From Oligoflexales bacterium (GTDB lineage Bacteria; Bdellovibrionota_B; Oligoflexia; Oligoflexales; Bog-1112), in assembly GCA_017985985.1 (NCBI GenBank), contig JAGNWK010000027.1:1-32043 (forward strand): 32,043 bases of DNA. The letters are read 5' to 3'. Below are positions 7,280 through 14,897 of the stretch, piece after piece; the stretch's first letter is position 1; each line of letters begins with the position of its first letter. The notes beneath the pieces were generated by a model, which ran no database searches, had not been told where the DNA came from, and worked only from the letters and a program-made list of their open reading frames with translations. The translations under genes were made by a program, and so were the position numbers.

Positions 7280-7561
7280 TTATAAAGAGAGATCTCTCCA
7301 GTCAGGATTCATGGATTCTACCAGCTTATTTTTGGCTTTTCTTGACCACTTTTTGATTGTTTTTTCCATGGAAATAGCTTCATTGATCTTTAAACCTTCC
7401 TGAAAAAATACTAATTTATTAACGTTATATTTTTGGGTGAAACCTGGATAAATTTTTTGTTTATGCTCTAGAATCCTCCTTCGTAAATTCGAAGTAACAC
7501 CAACATACAGGACCTTATTCGTCGAATTCGTCAGAATATATACATAAGCTTCGTTCTTCAT
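7280..7561 (-). CDS. GIY-YIG nuclease superfamily protein (YhbQ/UPF0213-like)
   Basis: A small single-domain protein of 93 aa. It shows the two strands of the GIY-YIG fold (YVYILTN ... LYVGVTSNL), the conserved Arg-containing helix (RRRILEHK), the catalytic-type Glu in EAISMEKTIKKW, and the usual end NPDWRDL. Such proteins are DNA-nuclease-fold proteins of uncertain cellular role, common as isolated genes and often near repeats. No good ribosome binding site precedes ATG 7561. The gene lies alone between family A copies 3 and 4, both with the A/T-type stem. Confidence 0.85.
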   Translation of the reverse strand: MKNEAYVYILTNSTNKVLYVGVTSNLRRRILEHKQKIYPGFTQKYNVNKLVFFQEGLKINEAISMEKTIKKWSRKAKNKLVESMNPDWRDLSL

Positions 7562-7607
7562 ATTGTTGGACTAAACAGAAAGAACTAATTCATCCAATGA
7601 CATTGCA

Positions 7608-7690
7608 GATCACCTGACCGCCTAACGCCTCGTTCCTCGGCCTTCGGCGTGGTGATGACTGAGGTTTGAACGGCGTTCGGGGGTGATGAC
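7608..7690 (-). repeat. Palindromic repeat family A, copy 4 (long arm only)
   Basis: 7608-7660 is the long arm with GATCACC/GGTGATG. The following GGTTTGAACGGCGTTCGGG is the counterpart of the inner end of copy 3 (7179-7206, other strand). The other arm is missing, so the copy is truncated. Sequence up to 7750 is otherwise unremarkable. Confidence 0.85.
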
Positions 7691-7750
7691 TACAAAAAAA
7701 ATCGAGCCCCTAGAGGGGCGAGTCCTTGTTAGAGTGGCAATGACGACAAT

Positions 7751-9100
7751 CTAAAACCCCTTGAGAAAGGCTTCAAAGGCCTTGCAGGCGTGGGCTAGAT
7801 CTTGGGTGCCCATGGTCTCTCGAGCGGAGTGCATACTCCACATCGGTAGGCCGACGTCGACGGCTGGACATCCGAGTTGGGCGGAGACAATGGGACCAAT
7901 TGTGCTGCCACAACCCATGTCTTGCCTCGCCACAAACTTTTGAGTTTTTACCTCGTACGTTTCACAGATCGCAGCAAAGATGGCAGCACTCTCGCCTGTG
8001 GTGGCATAGCGGTCATTGCAATTCTGCTTGATGACCAGACCTGAGTTGATCAGGGGTCTATGATTTTCGTCATGCCGATCAGGGAAAGAGGGGTGAAAGG
8101 CGTGAGCCATATCGGCAGAGACAAGAAAAGTCTTCTGCAGGGCTCTGATGAACCTGGTTCTTTCTTCCTCATATTTTTTGGACTTCTGCTGAGGATATTC
8201 TCTTTCAATACGTTCGAGACAGTGACTGAGAAAAACACTGCCGGCACCTGAGGCAGTTGTCGATCCCGTTTCTTCTGCGTCAAAGAAAGCTGCCAGAGCA
8301 AGTTTTTTCATACTTTGATTTCGAGATGCTTGAATCAGAGCGTTTTGAGCGCAGAAGACCATAGCGAGATCGTCATGTCTTGGTCCAACGATGAACTCGT
8401 CATCAAGCCCGACTACACAGTGGGGAGAAGCTGGGGCAAGACTTAGGTCAAAGCCATCCCACTCTGCCTCCTCTTCCATTTTAAAAAGCTTGGAAAGATC
8501 TGAGGGGCTCAGCAGAGTTCTGGGTTTGCACCCTAGTATTGCTGCCATCACTTGTTCGGCATTGATGGAACCTTGATTATTTTTCTCCCGGTCGAGGTGG
8601 ATAGCAAGATCAGGGATAATCGCTAGGGCTTTTTCTGAGCAGACGAGTTGTCTTTGAAGGGAGGGGAGTCCCATAGCGTCCCAGCTTGGTTTCTTTCCCT
8701 CTCCCGTGCGCAGCTGTCGATAGAGGACCCCTCCTAGCTTAAGGGGGGTGTCTAGCCATGAGCGAAGGATGAGAGAACCGTGGAGCTCTGTGAGGAGTCG
8801 CTGATACTGCCCTGGACTCTGCCAGGGGTTTAGCCTTAGACGCAGAGCGGGGCTATCTGTATGGGCACCGAGAATGGCAAATCCAGTTTCGGCAGGTGCG
8901 TGCTCTCGCACACAGAAGGCCACCAAACTCTTCTGATCCCGGTGGGTGATGTAATAGTTTTTCCCAAGCTCTAATTTCCAGACCTCTGCCAAAGATAGAG
9001 CTTCAAAACCAGCTCGAGAGAGGCGGGATTGCAGTTCTGCAACAACATGGAATGGGCTCACCGCCTGATTTTGGAACCCGATATAATCTTCTACCAACAT
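7751..9100 (-). CDS. apeB: M18 family aminopeptidase (aspartyl aminopeptidase type)
   Basis: A cytosolic zinc aminopeptidase that removes N-terminal residues, in the family usually Asp or Glu. The 449 aa match the M18 length. Motifs visible in order are GAHTDSPALRLRL (His80, Asp82), GPRHDDLAMVF, FFDAEETGS (catalytic and metal Glu pair), VSADMAHAFHP, QDMGCGSTIGPI and MWSMHSARETMG, which supplies the last metal-binding His. ATG 9100 is preceded by AAAGGAAG at good spacing. It stands alone, with the barrel-protein gene starting a separate leftward unit upstream. Confidence 0.95.
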   Translation of the reverse strand: MLVEDYIGFQNQAVSPFHVVAELQSRLSRAGFEALSLAEVWKLELGKNYYITHRDQKSLVAFCVREHAPAETGFAILGAHTDSPALRLRLNPWQSPGQYQRLLTELHGSLILRSWLDTPLKLGGVLYRQLRTGEGKKPSWDAMGLPSLQRQLVCSEKALAIIPDLAIHLDREKNNQGSINAEQVMAAILGCKPRTLLSPSDLSKLFKMEEEAEWDGFDLSLAPASPHCVVGLDDEFIVGPRHDDLAMVFCAQNALIQASRNQSMKKLALAAFFDAEETGSTTASGAGSVFLSHCLERIEREYPQQKSKKYEEERTRFIRALQKTFLVSADMAHAFHPSFPDRHDENHRPLINSGLVIKQNCNDRYATTGESAAIFAAICETYEVKTQKFVARQDMGCGSTIGPIVSAQLGCPAVDVGLPMWSMHSARETMGTQDLAHACKAFEAFLKGF

Positions 9101-9116
9101 ATCTTCCTTTCTTTTG

Positions 9117-9160
9117 TGAGGGGACGTTCCCTCCCCTCACACTCCCCTCCCCATTATTTG
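9117..9160. repeat. C-tract intergenic repeat (family G)
   Basis: GTTCCCTCCCCTCACACTCC followed by CCTCCCCAT occurs here and, inverted with one base change, at 21266-21294 upstream of the fumarylacetoacetase gene. Both copies lie immediately upstream of a leftward gene. Confidence 0.65.
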
Positions 9161-9721
9161 CTAAATACCGACTTCAACACCAATTCGGACTTGCTTTGCG
9201 TTCAGAGTGTCACTGGAAGAGTCGACATTGCTGTAGGAGTTGCTTCCAACTTCGAAGAGTGCTTTGACGAGGGGGATGATGGAATATTTGATTCCAAGTG
9301 CCAGTTCGTATCCTTCTAGTTTAGTAGAAACGACGACATCAGCTTTTGTTTTAAAATCAGCTTTTCCATCGATGAGATACCCTGCACGTCCATAAGGGGT
9401 AATAACGGGAACCATGGGGACCCAGACTTCCACTTCGAGAGCAGTTCTGGTCAAAGAGACTGATTTAGCGGATGGAAGATCTTTGAGTGAAAAATTGACC
9501 TGGGAGTAGGAAGCACCGAAGGCAACAGGGACGAGAGGAATGGGATCTAGATGGACTCCTACGCTGGGACCGTCTGCTGACAAAGACGATGTCGATCCAA
9601 ATTGTTTATCATAGGAGGAGAGGCCATAGAAGAGCTGTCCAGAGACTAGCGCCAAAGCAGGTCGAGTCATCAAAAAACTAAGCACAACAAAAGACATCCA
9701 TCGTAAGTTTCTTATTTTCAT
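9161..9721 (-). CDS. Small outer-membrane beta-barrel-like protein
   Basis: A 186-aa exported protein of unknown role. A signal peptide (FVVLSFLMTRPALA, cut about residue 25) is followed by alternating hydrophobic/polar strands such as VALEVEVWVPMVPV-like segments, YELALGIKYSIIPLVKALFE and a last strand VRIGVEVGI. This pattern fits a small 8-stranded outer-membrane barrel. ATG 9721 has GAGGAG upstream. It ends only 61 bases before the aminopeptidase start. Function cannot be assigned. Confidence 0.7.
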   Translation of the reverse strand: MKIRNLRWMSFVVLSFLMTRPALALVSGQLFYGLSSYDKQFGSTSSLSADGPSVGVHLDPIPLVPVAFGASYSQVNFSLKDLPSAKSVSLTRTALEVEVWVPMVPVITPYGRAGYLIDGKADFKTKADVVVSTKLEGYELALGIKYSIIPLVKALFEVGSNSYSNVDSSSDTLNAKQVRIGVEVGI

Positions 9722-9744
9722 AAATTCTCCTCGTCAAAATGTAA

Positions 9745-9975
9745 TCACTCGTTCCTCATCTTCAACTCTAACTGAGAGCCGGTCAAGAGAGTTTCCCAGA
9801 GCTTTTCATCGTTTTCCTTTTGGCGGAGGATTTTTGCCTCTTCTTCGTTTCTCTTTTTTTGTGCTTTATCCTGTTCTTTTTTGACCGAGTACTCTGCTTT
9901 CATTTTCTGATAGAGTTCTCGGCGATACTGCCGGGCTTTTTCCTTAAGTTCTTTCGATAAGATATCTGAATTCAT
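9745..9975 (-). CDS. Small highly charged coiled-coil protein
   Basis: 76 residues, almost entirely Lys/Glu/Arg/Gln with a heptad-like pattern (KEKARQYRRELYQKMKAEY, KKEQDKAQKKRNEEEAKIL). No cysteine and no membrane segment. Not recognised. AAGG about 8 bases before ATG 9975 is an acceptable ribosome binding site. It is separated from the barrel gene by 23 bases, so the two may be co-transcribed. Confidence 0.5.
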   Translation of the reverse strand: MNSDILSKELKEKARQYRRELYQKMKAEYSVKKEQDKAQKKRNEEEAKILRQKENDEKLWETLLTGSQLELKMRNE

Positions 9976-10004
9976 AGAAGTGCCTTGTGTCTCGGATTAT
10001 CTTT

Positions 10005-10210
10005 GTAATTCATGTTAGCAAAAGATCCCCTGACTTTACACGGAGATTGCTTCGCTTCGCTCGCAATGACGAGGTTCTGCGATTTTGTCATATATGACGA
10101 GGTTCTGCCATTTTGTCATATATGACGAGGTTCTGCCATTTTGTCATATATGACGAGGTTCTGCGATTTCGTCATTGCGAGGAGCCGTAGGCGACGAAGC
10201 AATCTCGTCT
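10005..10210. repeat. Inverted repeat family B with four 28-bp tandem units
   Basis: The outer arms GAGATTGCTTCGCTTCGCTC plus GCAATGACGA (10043-10072) and ATTGCGAGGAGCCGTAGGCG plus ACGAAGCAATCTC (10174-10206) are inverted repeats of a widely seen intergenic type. Between them are four 28-bp units starting at 10066, 10094, 10122 and 10150, each beginning ATGAC and the first three ending GTCATAT, so each can fold on itself. The left flank ATGTTAGCAAAAGATCCCCTG is the end of a family A element, so B is joined to an A end. Confidence 0.85.
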
Positions 10211-10227
10211 TTATCTGCTTAGTCGGA

Positions 10228-10371
10228 GTTCTGGGTGTTGGAAGAGGGCAGCAGATCGGGGGGTCCCATCCGGGTTGAGGTCGCGATGGGACGATGTAAT
10301 TTATGTGTTTAAATTGCGACCGAAAGAGGATGGGAGGTGCCGATCTGCTGCCCTCTTCCAACACCCAGAAC
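10228..10371. repeat. Inverted repeat family C, 32-bp perfect arms
   Basis: 10228-10259 begins GTTCTGGGTGTTGGAAGAGG and is perfectly complementary to 10340-10371. Further pairing is possible inside (CCCATCC with GGATGGG, GGTCGC with GCGACC). No protein is encoded. This is the only copy in the window. Confidence 0.9.
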
Positions 10372-10414
10372 CAAAAAACAGCTCAGCATAAAGCGCAAAA
10401 CAATCTAAAAATAC

Positions 10415-10510
10415 TAGGAACCATCCCACAAGTCGTCTAGCCGCGTTATTTTCGTCGCTGCGCTGCTCGCTCCTCAATGCCTTGCTATACGACTTGTGGG
10501 ATGGTTCCTA
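10415..10510. repeat. Inverted repeat family D, 22-bp perfect arms
   Basis: TAGGAACCATCCCACAAGTC (plus GT) at 10415-10436 is the exact reverse complement of 10489-10510. The loop holds TCGTCGCTGCGCTGCTCGCTCC, a Cys/Arg-like low-complexity piece. It ends 18 bases beyond the stop codon of the leftward gene at 10528, so it could also act as a transcription end. Confidence 0.9.
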
Positions 10511-10527
10511 AAAACAAATTCTTGAAT

Positions 10528-12063
10528 TTAAGGAGTGCTGGTGTCGAGGGTAACGAGTGGACTTTCCACACTGTAAGAGGGATAGCCTGGGATACGATCC
10601 AAAGTTTGAGAGATCACTTTAAGTTTGTATGTTTTGCCAGCTTCTAAGATGTTATTGGGAATAACAGCTGTCCGCTCTGTACCTTTAACGGGAGATGACG
10701 TATAGACTTTCGTACTTTTGCCATCAGCGTCTATTAAATAGATAGAACTCGTCCAAGTGAATGTTTGAAATTCTCCGAACGGGTTGCCTGTCATCGTGAC
10801 AACACGACTGCTAGTAGCATAGCTTGCATTGATAGTGGAGAGACTGAGATTCGGAAAAGTATAGGGAAAGTCTTGAGCCCAGCTAGTATCTCCACTGACG
10901 TAACTCAGTTCAAAAAATAAGATTTGGTTTTGGTTTGGGGATTTTTCACCATCTAGCAGAACTTTCCTAGAAAAGAGCAAATCCCCACTTGCGGCATCAC
11001 CACTGAGACCATCATCTAGCAAAGTTCTATCCCACGTTTGACTGACGACGGCTCCGGATCCATTGATGACTTCCGTCGTGGCTCCTGTCAGGAGCGAGGT
11101 GGCTCCTCTGATTTGCAGACCTGTCGGGGTAGGAATTTGAGCATTCCGACTTCTTTGGGCTGAGAAGACCATATAGCGAGAGCTCTTCCCTCCTGTTGCA
11201 GCTGGGGATTGGAGAACATACTGAACGGAAATCCACTTCATATCTCTTGAAAAATAAAGATCATTCCTTCCTTGTACAGCATCTGCAATGAGGTCACCAT
11301 TCGCATCGTCATCAAAAATATCAAGAATTCCGTCACCGTCATCATCAGGATCGAAGACATTGGCCAGTCCATCCCCATCGATATCTCCATCATCCACATT
11401 AGCGATACCATCGAGATCGGTATCGACCAGCGCCGCAAGATCAAGTTTTTTTCCATCAAGATACTCATTATCCAATTCTTGTTCTTCCATCTGTGTAAGC
11501 TCAAAGTCATCAAGCGAAGCCCCTAACAAGGAGTAGCCATCTGGAATCCCATCACTATTTGAGTCGATAGCTAAATCTTTCTCGAATTTGATTCCATCGA
11601 GAGTTTGAAAAGTGATGATAGCGCCTTTGTGGACAAGATGGGGGATCGTCGGTGACTGCAAAGTGAAATATTGACGAACGAGCGTAGTACTTGACGAGGG
11701 ATAAGAGAGAACAGCTTGCAAGGTATAGGGTGGAGAGAGCAAAGCGATAGTATAGGCTTTTTTCATAAAAGTACGAGGAAATGAAAATAATCCGGCTCTG
11801 CTGATCTCAGATGTTCGGGTTATTTGAGAACCTTTTTCAACGAGCAGAACTATCCAACCAGACAGATCAGATTGTTCCCCTGTCTGACTAGAAATAGATC
11901 CTGTTATGTTTTGACTGGCTCCTAGAGCCGATGCGTCTTCAACAGCGCTTGTAACGAGTGAGGATCCTTCATTGCTGCACTGAGACGTCAGTGCTAAGCA
12001 GAGCAAGGAGGCCATCCAAAGCCTCCTGCGAAATTCAGATAAAATGCTAACAAGAAATGGCAT
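10528..12063 (-). CDS. Surface lipoprotein with Asp-rich thrombospondin type-3-like calcium repeats
   Basis: A putative lipoprotein of about 511 aa. ATG 12063 is chosen because the signal sequence then has an Arg-rich n-region (FRRRLW), a hydrophobic core and Cys in LTSQC; Gln before Cys is unusual. The frame is open to a TTG at 12081. A run of Asp repeats lies about one third to one half into the protein: DSNSDGIPDGY, DTDLDGIAN, DGDIDGDGLAN, DPDDDGDGILD, DDDANGDLIAD. These match calcium-binding type-3 thrombospondin repeats of outer-surface proteins. The C-terminal half is rich in beta-type Ser/Thr sequence. The physiological role is unknown. Confidence 0.75.
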   Translation of the reverse strand: MPFLVSILSEFRRRLWMASLLCLALTSQCSNEGSSLVTSAVEDASALGASQNITGSISSQTGEQSDLSGWIVLLVEKGSQITRTSEISRAGLFSFPRTFMKKAYTIALLSPPYTLQAVLSYPSSSTTLVRQYFTLQSPTIPHLVHKGAIITFQTLDGIKFEKDLAIDSNSDGIPDGYSLLGASLDDFELTQMEEQELDNEYLDGKKLDLAALVDTDLDGIANVDDGDIDGDGLANVFDPDDDGDGILDIFDDDANGDLIADAVQGRNDLYFSRDMKWISVQYVLQSPAATGGKSSRYMVFSAQRSRNAQIPTPTGLQIRGATSLLTGATTEVINGSGAVVSQTWDRTLLDDGLSGDAASGDLLFSRKVLLDGEKSPNQNQILFFELSYVSGDTSWAQDFPYTFPNLSLSTINASYATSSRVVTMTGNPFGEFQTFTWTSSIYLIDADGKSTKVYTSSPVKGTERTAVIPNNILEAGKTYKLKVISQTLDRIPGYPSYSVESPLVTLDTSTP

Positions 12064-12355
12064 GATGCTTCTGCACTTCAAATATTGGAGCTATCCAAAA
12101 TCCCACCTCTAGAGAGCTTTCGGCAATTCATCGAAAAAATTGACTTTATTTTACCAAAGTCAGATGAAGGGTAGCGTCATCTGCATTTCAAAATCATCTT
12201 TTAAATCTGTCTCCAAACTACATCTTCTGTAAAAATTAAATATTTAAAGCATGTTAAACATCCCTTCAAAATACCACTTGCTCTGCTTGTAAAAAAATCT
12301 ATGATGAGCCCCGATATCGGCAACCACCTATATTTAGTTTAATTCTTAATTAGGT

Positions 12356-12436
12356 ATGAAAAAAGACACTAAATTGGTCAATATCCGTCCTTTTGTTGTG
12401 ATCAATGGTGAATCCATCGAGATCAACCGAAAGTAA
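12356..12436 (+). CDS. Possible 26-aa small protein
   Basis: ATG 12356 to TAA 12434 reads MKKDTKLVNIRPFVVINGES then IEINRK. The composition looks protein-like (basic start, hydrophobic VNIRPFVVI), but the only AGG is one base before the ATG, too close for a ribosome binding site. It may be chance or a remnant. Confidence 0.2.
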   Translation: MKKDTKLVNIRPFVVINGESIEINRK

Positions 12437-12548
12437 GACCTTAATCCGTATCGACTTAAATTCACAAACGCGTTCTCTTAGGCAGCCAGCCATAGAAGAA
12501 TAAGTGATGTGAATCAGTAGCACAGATTGAAGATGACATGCTGATGAT

Positions 12549-12597
12549 GAATGTCTTGAGAGACTTAAACTAATCTTCTTGCACTCTCAGGACATTC
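12549..12597 (+). promoter_or_regulatory. 14-bp hairpin upstream of the 12677 gene
   Basis: GAATGTCTTGAGAG and CTCTCAGGACATTC pair over 14 positions with one T-G wobble and a 21-base loop. A T-rich stretch follows (TTTACTTTGTTTTT). It could be an attenuator or terminator-like element in the leader of the lipoprotein operon, 80 bases before its start codon. Confidence 0.5.
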
Positions 12598-12676
12598 ACT
12601 TTACTTTGTTTTTCAGAAACACATACTTCAAAAGTCTTCGCAAACAGATTTCGACACTGTACCCTTTGAGGCGACG

Positions 12677-13225
12677 ATGAAAACGGACATCTCAAATTTT
12701 GCTAGAAAACTTCTCTCAGTCACTTACCTGATAGTTCTGTCATCTTGCGGAACTGTCGACAATGAAGAATCACCTCCACAACAACCTGACGGATCCCCAT
12801 TCGGTTTAGAAGCAGAGCCACCCCATATAGGTTCGGATCGCAAACGTTCATTTCCTTTGGTGCACTGTTTGGGAGAAGTCCGGAAAAAAAACAGTCACAT
12901 CATTCTCAGTGATCTCACCGCACTGGCCCGACATGAAGACGGGACTCCTGTCGAACTTCCTGGGCATTCCGATGCAGGTCCCTCTGAATCTGATGCGACA
13001 GATTATTATGTAACAAGAAGATATTCATTAGCGGAGTTGAGAGAAAAGTGTGAACGGGGCCTAAGGACTCGATTTGAGCATGCTGCAAAAGTTGAACCCG
13101 AACAATTCGGAGAGAGCTCTGAGAACTTACTTCGCGATTTTGAACCCGGATCAAGAGTTCACGCCTTCATTAAAGGATCAGACGGTAAGTCCCTCGAAAT
13201 CATCGAAGGGTTAAAAAATCCATGA
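12677..13225 (+). CDS. Small lipoprotein of unknown function
   Basis: 182 aa with a typical lipoprotein signal: basic start, hydrophobic LLSVTYLIV and lipobox VLSSC. The mature part is acidic and Pro-rich at first (SPPQQPDGSPFG), then mixed charged with no recognised domain. A single later pair of Cys (HCLGE and EKCERG) could be disulfide-bonded. GAGG precedes ATG 12677. The stop overlaps the next start by ATGA, so both are translated together and probably act together at the outer membrane. Confidence 0.7.
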   Translation: MKTDISNFARKLLSVTYLIVLSSCGTVDNEESPPQQPDGSPFGLEAEPPHIGSDRKRSFPLVHCLGEVRKKNSHIILSDLTALARHEDGTPVELPGHSDAGPSESDATDYYVTRRYSLAELREKCERGLRTRFEHAAKVEPEQFGESSENLLRDFEPGSRVHAFIKGSDGKSLEIIEGLKNP

Positions 13226-14151
13226 AAAGTCATTTCATTTCTATCGTTCTTTTTAGTTTATCCCTTCTCTTGACACCTTACTCCTATTCTCAATCTTTCC
13301 CACTCTCTTCTGAGCAGGACGGATCTCGTATACTGAGAACATGTTTAATTCGTTTTAATCACAACAGTGATATTTTTTCTAGTTACCATTTGGCCCCTTG
13401 CTTGAAGGCAAACGAAGCGGGTCAAGAGCTGCAACTCGACGAAGTTCTTATCTTTTCTTCCTCTTCTCCAAATGGTCGTAAAAGACGCAATCACGAACTG
13501 GTAGAGTTACGAGCCAAAAAAATATTGGAGATGGTTCTCTCCCAAAGCCCCCAAACTCGTATCGAAGTTAAATTGCTGGGAGCGACTTCTGAGTTAGGAA
13601 GATCTGTTCTCGTTTATGCTTTTTTTCGCAAAAAAAGCCCCACACAAGACCCAAAACCATCTTGTGAGCTTAGCTCGTCAAATTTAGCTTCTGCGATAAG
13701 CATGGCTTCTACGATGAGTGAACCTAAAGCAAAAAACTTGAATACCTATACTCTTGGCATCGGGAGGAAGCAGTTCCGACAGGGATCGAAAGTTATCTAT
13801 ACAGCCCATCATCTCGCTGTAGAAAGACCTTTCCCAGACCTTCTCCCCTCCTCTTCTCTTGTTCTAGTTTTGGCTCTTTCCTACAACTACCTGGCTCACA
13901 CTCTGTCTAAGGACCTGCATGCTATTTCTGTACACGCAAGCCTCCGCCAATCTATAGTAGACAGGCTAGATTTCGATTTCGGGACCTCAACTGGGGTTCT
14001 TACCGATCAGAATTCGAAGCAGGTAGCCATTGATATCGGGGTCGAAGCTGCCTTAAATCTGGCACTGAATAAAGACCTTCGTTTAGGCGTCCACGTCGAG
14101 CACACTCGACTCTTTACTGGGGCAAGTCTAGGTCTTAGTTTCAAGCTCTAG
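13222..14151 (+). CDS. Putative outer-membrane protein, partner of the upstream lipoprotein
   Basis: 309 aa beginning with a signal peptide (ISIVLFSLSLLLTPYSYSQS). A region near residues 85-130 (NHELVELRAKKILEMVLSQS, then RIEVKLLG) has the helix-strand look of an OmpA-type peptidoglycan-binding fold, but key residues are not clear. The last 100 residues alternate like barrel strands, ending in VEHTRLFTGASLGLSFKL, a typical aromatic/hydrophobic end strand. Four-base overlap with the lipoprotein gene. The exact role is unknown. Confidence 0.6.
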   Translation: MKSHFISIVLFSLSLLLTPYSYSQSFPLSSEQDGSRILRTCLIRFNHNSDIFSSYHLAPCLKANEAGQELQLDEVLIFSSSSPNGRKRRNHELVELRAKKILEMVLSQSPQTRIEVKLLGATSELGRSVLVYAFFRKKSPTQDPKPSCELSSSNLASAISMASTMSEPKAKNLNTYTLGIGRKQFRQGSKVIYTAHHLAVERPFPDLLPSSSLVLVLALSYNYLAHTLSKDLHAISVHASLRQSIVDRLDFDFGTSTGVLTDQNSKQVAIDIGVEAALNLALNKDLRLGVHVEHTRLFTGASLGLSFKL

Positions 14152-14262
14152 AGACTAGTCCTTGACATTTATCCTTAGTGACCCTAAACCCAGCAGGCGG
14201 GTGTGGCAGCCCTAAACGGGGCCGTCAAAGGCAGGGATAAATTCCTAACACACCAAATCTAT
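14152..14262 (+). promoter_or_regulatory. rnpB upstream region
   Basis: Contains TTGACA at 14162-14167 with TAAACC 17 bases on, a possible sigma-70-type promoter with a poor -10. Several short GC-rich inverted stretches (AGCCCTAAACGGGGC) follow. The assignment as promoter is weak. Confidence 0.25.
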
Positions 14263-14777
14263 AGCTAGCTAGAATGGGCTGTCGTGGCGCTTATGCAGTT
14301 CTGCCAGTTGGGTTCTGCCCAATTTTTAACAGAACCCTGCTAAGCGACGAGGAAAGTCCGGACTTCATCGGGCAAGGTACTGGTTAACGGCCAGGCAGAT
14401 TTTCCATGATCACCACGTCTCGCAAGAGACGGTGAAAGCAAAAAGTCTGACGGAAAGTGCAACAGAAAGTAAACCGCCAGTGTTATAGCTGGTAAGGGTG
14501 AAACGGTGAGGTAAGAGCTCACCAGTGTCCCTGGTAACAGGACAGCTTGGTAAACCCTACCTGAAGCAAGACCAAATAGGGGAGATGGATCTCGTCTCTG
14601 CATCCAAACCAGGAAACTGGGAATGAGCAGGGATAGGATCAAGTGCCGCCCAGCGCTAGGCTCCCGGGTAGGTTGCTTGAGGGGGTCAGTAATGGCCCTC
14701 CTAGATTGATGACAGCCTCTAGGGCTCTTTGCCCTAAAGACAGAATCCGGCTTATCGCTCTAGCAGCTGATTTTTTT
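14263..14777 (+). ncRNA. rnpB: RNase P RNA, bacterial class A
   Basis: The catalytic RNA that cuts the 5' leaders of pre-tRNAs. Conserved blocks in the right order are GAGGAAAGTCCGGACTTC (14350-14367), a block ending AGTAAACCGCC, GGTAAGGGTGAAACGGTGAG, GGTAACAGGACAGC, AAGACCAAATAGGGG, GGTAGGTTGCTTGAG and ACAGAATCCGGCTTATCG. The ends AGCTAGCTAGA and CTCTAGCAGCT can pair as helix P1, and TTTTTTT follows at 14771. The RNA is about 505 bases, longer than the E. coli one (377); extra length lies in the helix before the conserved GGTAGGTTGC and near the 5' end. Exact ends are estimates. Confidence 0.95.
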
Positions 14778-14799
14778 ATTAGCTTTATCCCACTGCCAC

Positions 14800-14892
14800 A
14801 TTCGTACACTCCCCTCAAAGAGGGGGGAACGCCCTCTTTAGAAAAAGGGGAACCAGCTGCGCAGTATCCCCTAAAACCCTTCCTTGCTGGAT
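14800..14892. repeat. Repeats of families F and E between rnpB and trmB
   Basis: CTCAAAGAGGGG..GAACGCCCTCTTTAGAAAAAG matches 5089-5107 (family F). It is followed by GGGGAACCAGCTGCGCAG, TATCCCC and CCTTCCTTGC, a right half of family E. They precede the trmB start by only a few bases. Confidence 0.7.
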
Positions 14893-14897
14893 AGACG

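Larger units (their letters stand above)
12064..12676. other. 613-bp intergenic region with one short ORF and one hairpin
   Basis: AT-rich divergent gap between the leftward Asp-repeat lipoprotein and the rightward lipoprotein pair. It should hold both promoters, but I cannot place -35/-10 pairs with confidence. It contains a 26-codon ORF at 12356 and a strong hairpin at 12549-12597. Otherwise I see nothing. Confidence 0.5.

Noticed and set aside
6978-7285. Repetitive proteins on both strands
   Set aside because: They only translate repeat A copy 3; no ribosome sites or domains.
5160-7690. Integron cassette array
   Set aside because: The repeats do not look like attC sites (no conserved core pair seen) and no integrase is in the window; only the layout is cassette-like.
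10066-10180. CRISPR array at the 28-bp units
   Set aside because: Units abut directly and no spacer sequence or cas gene is present.
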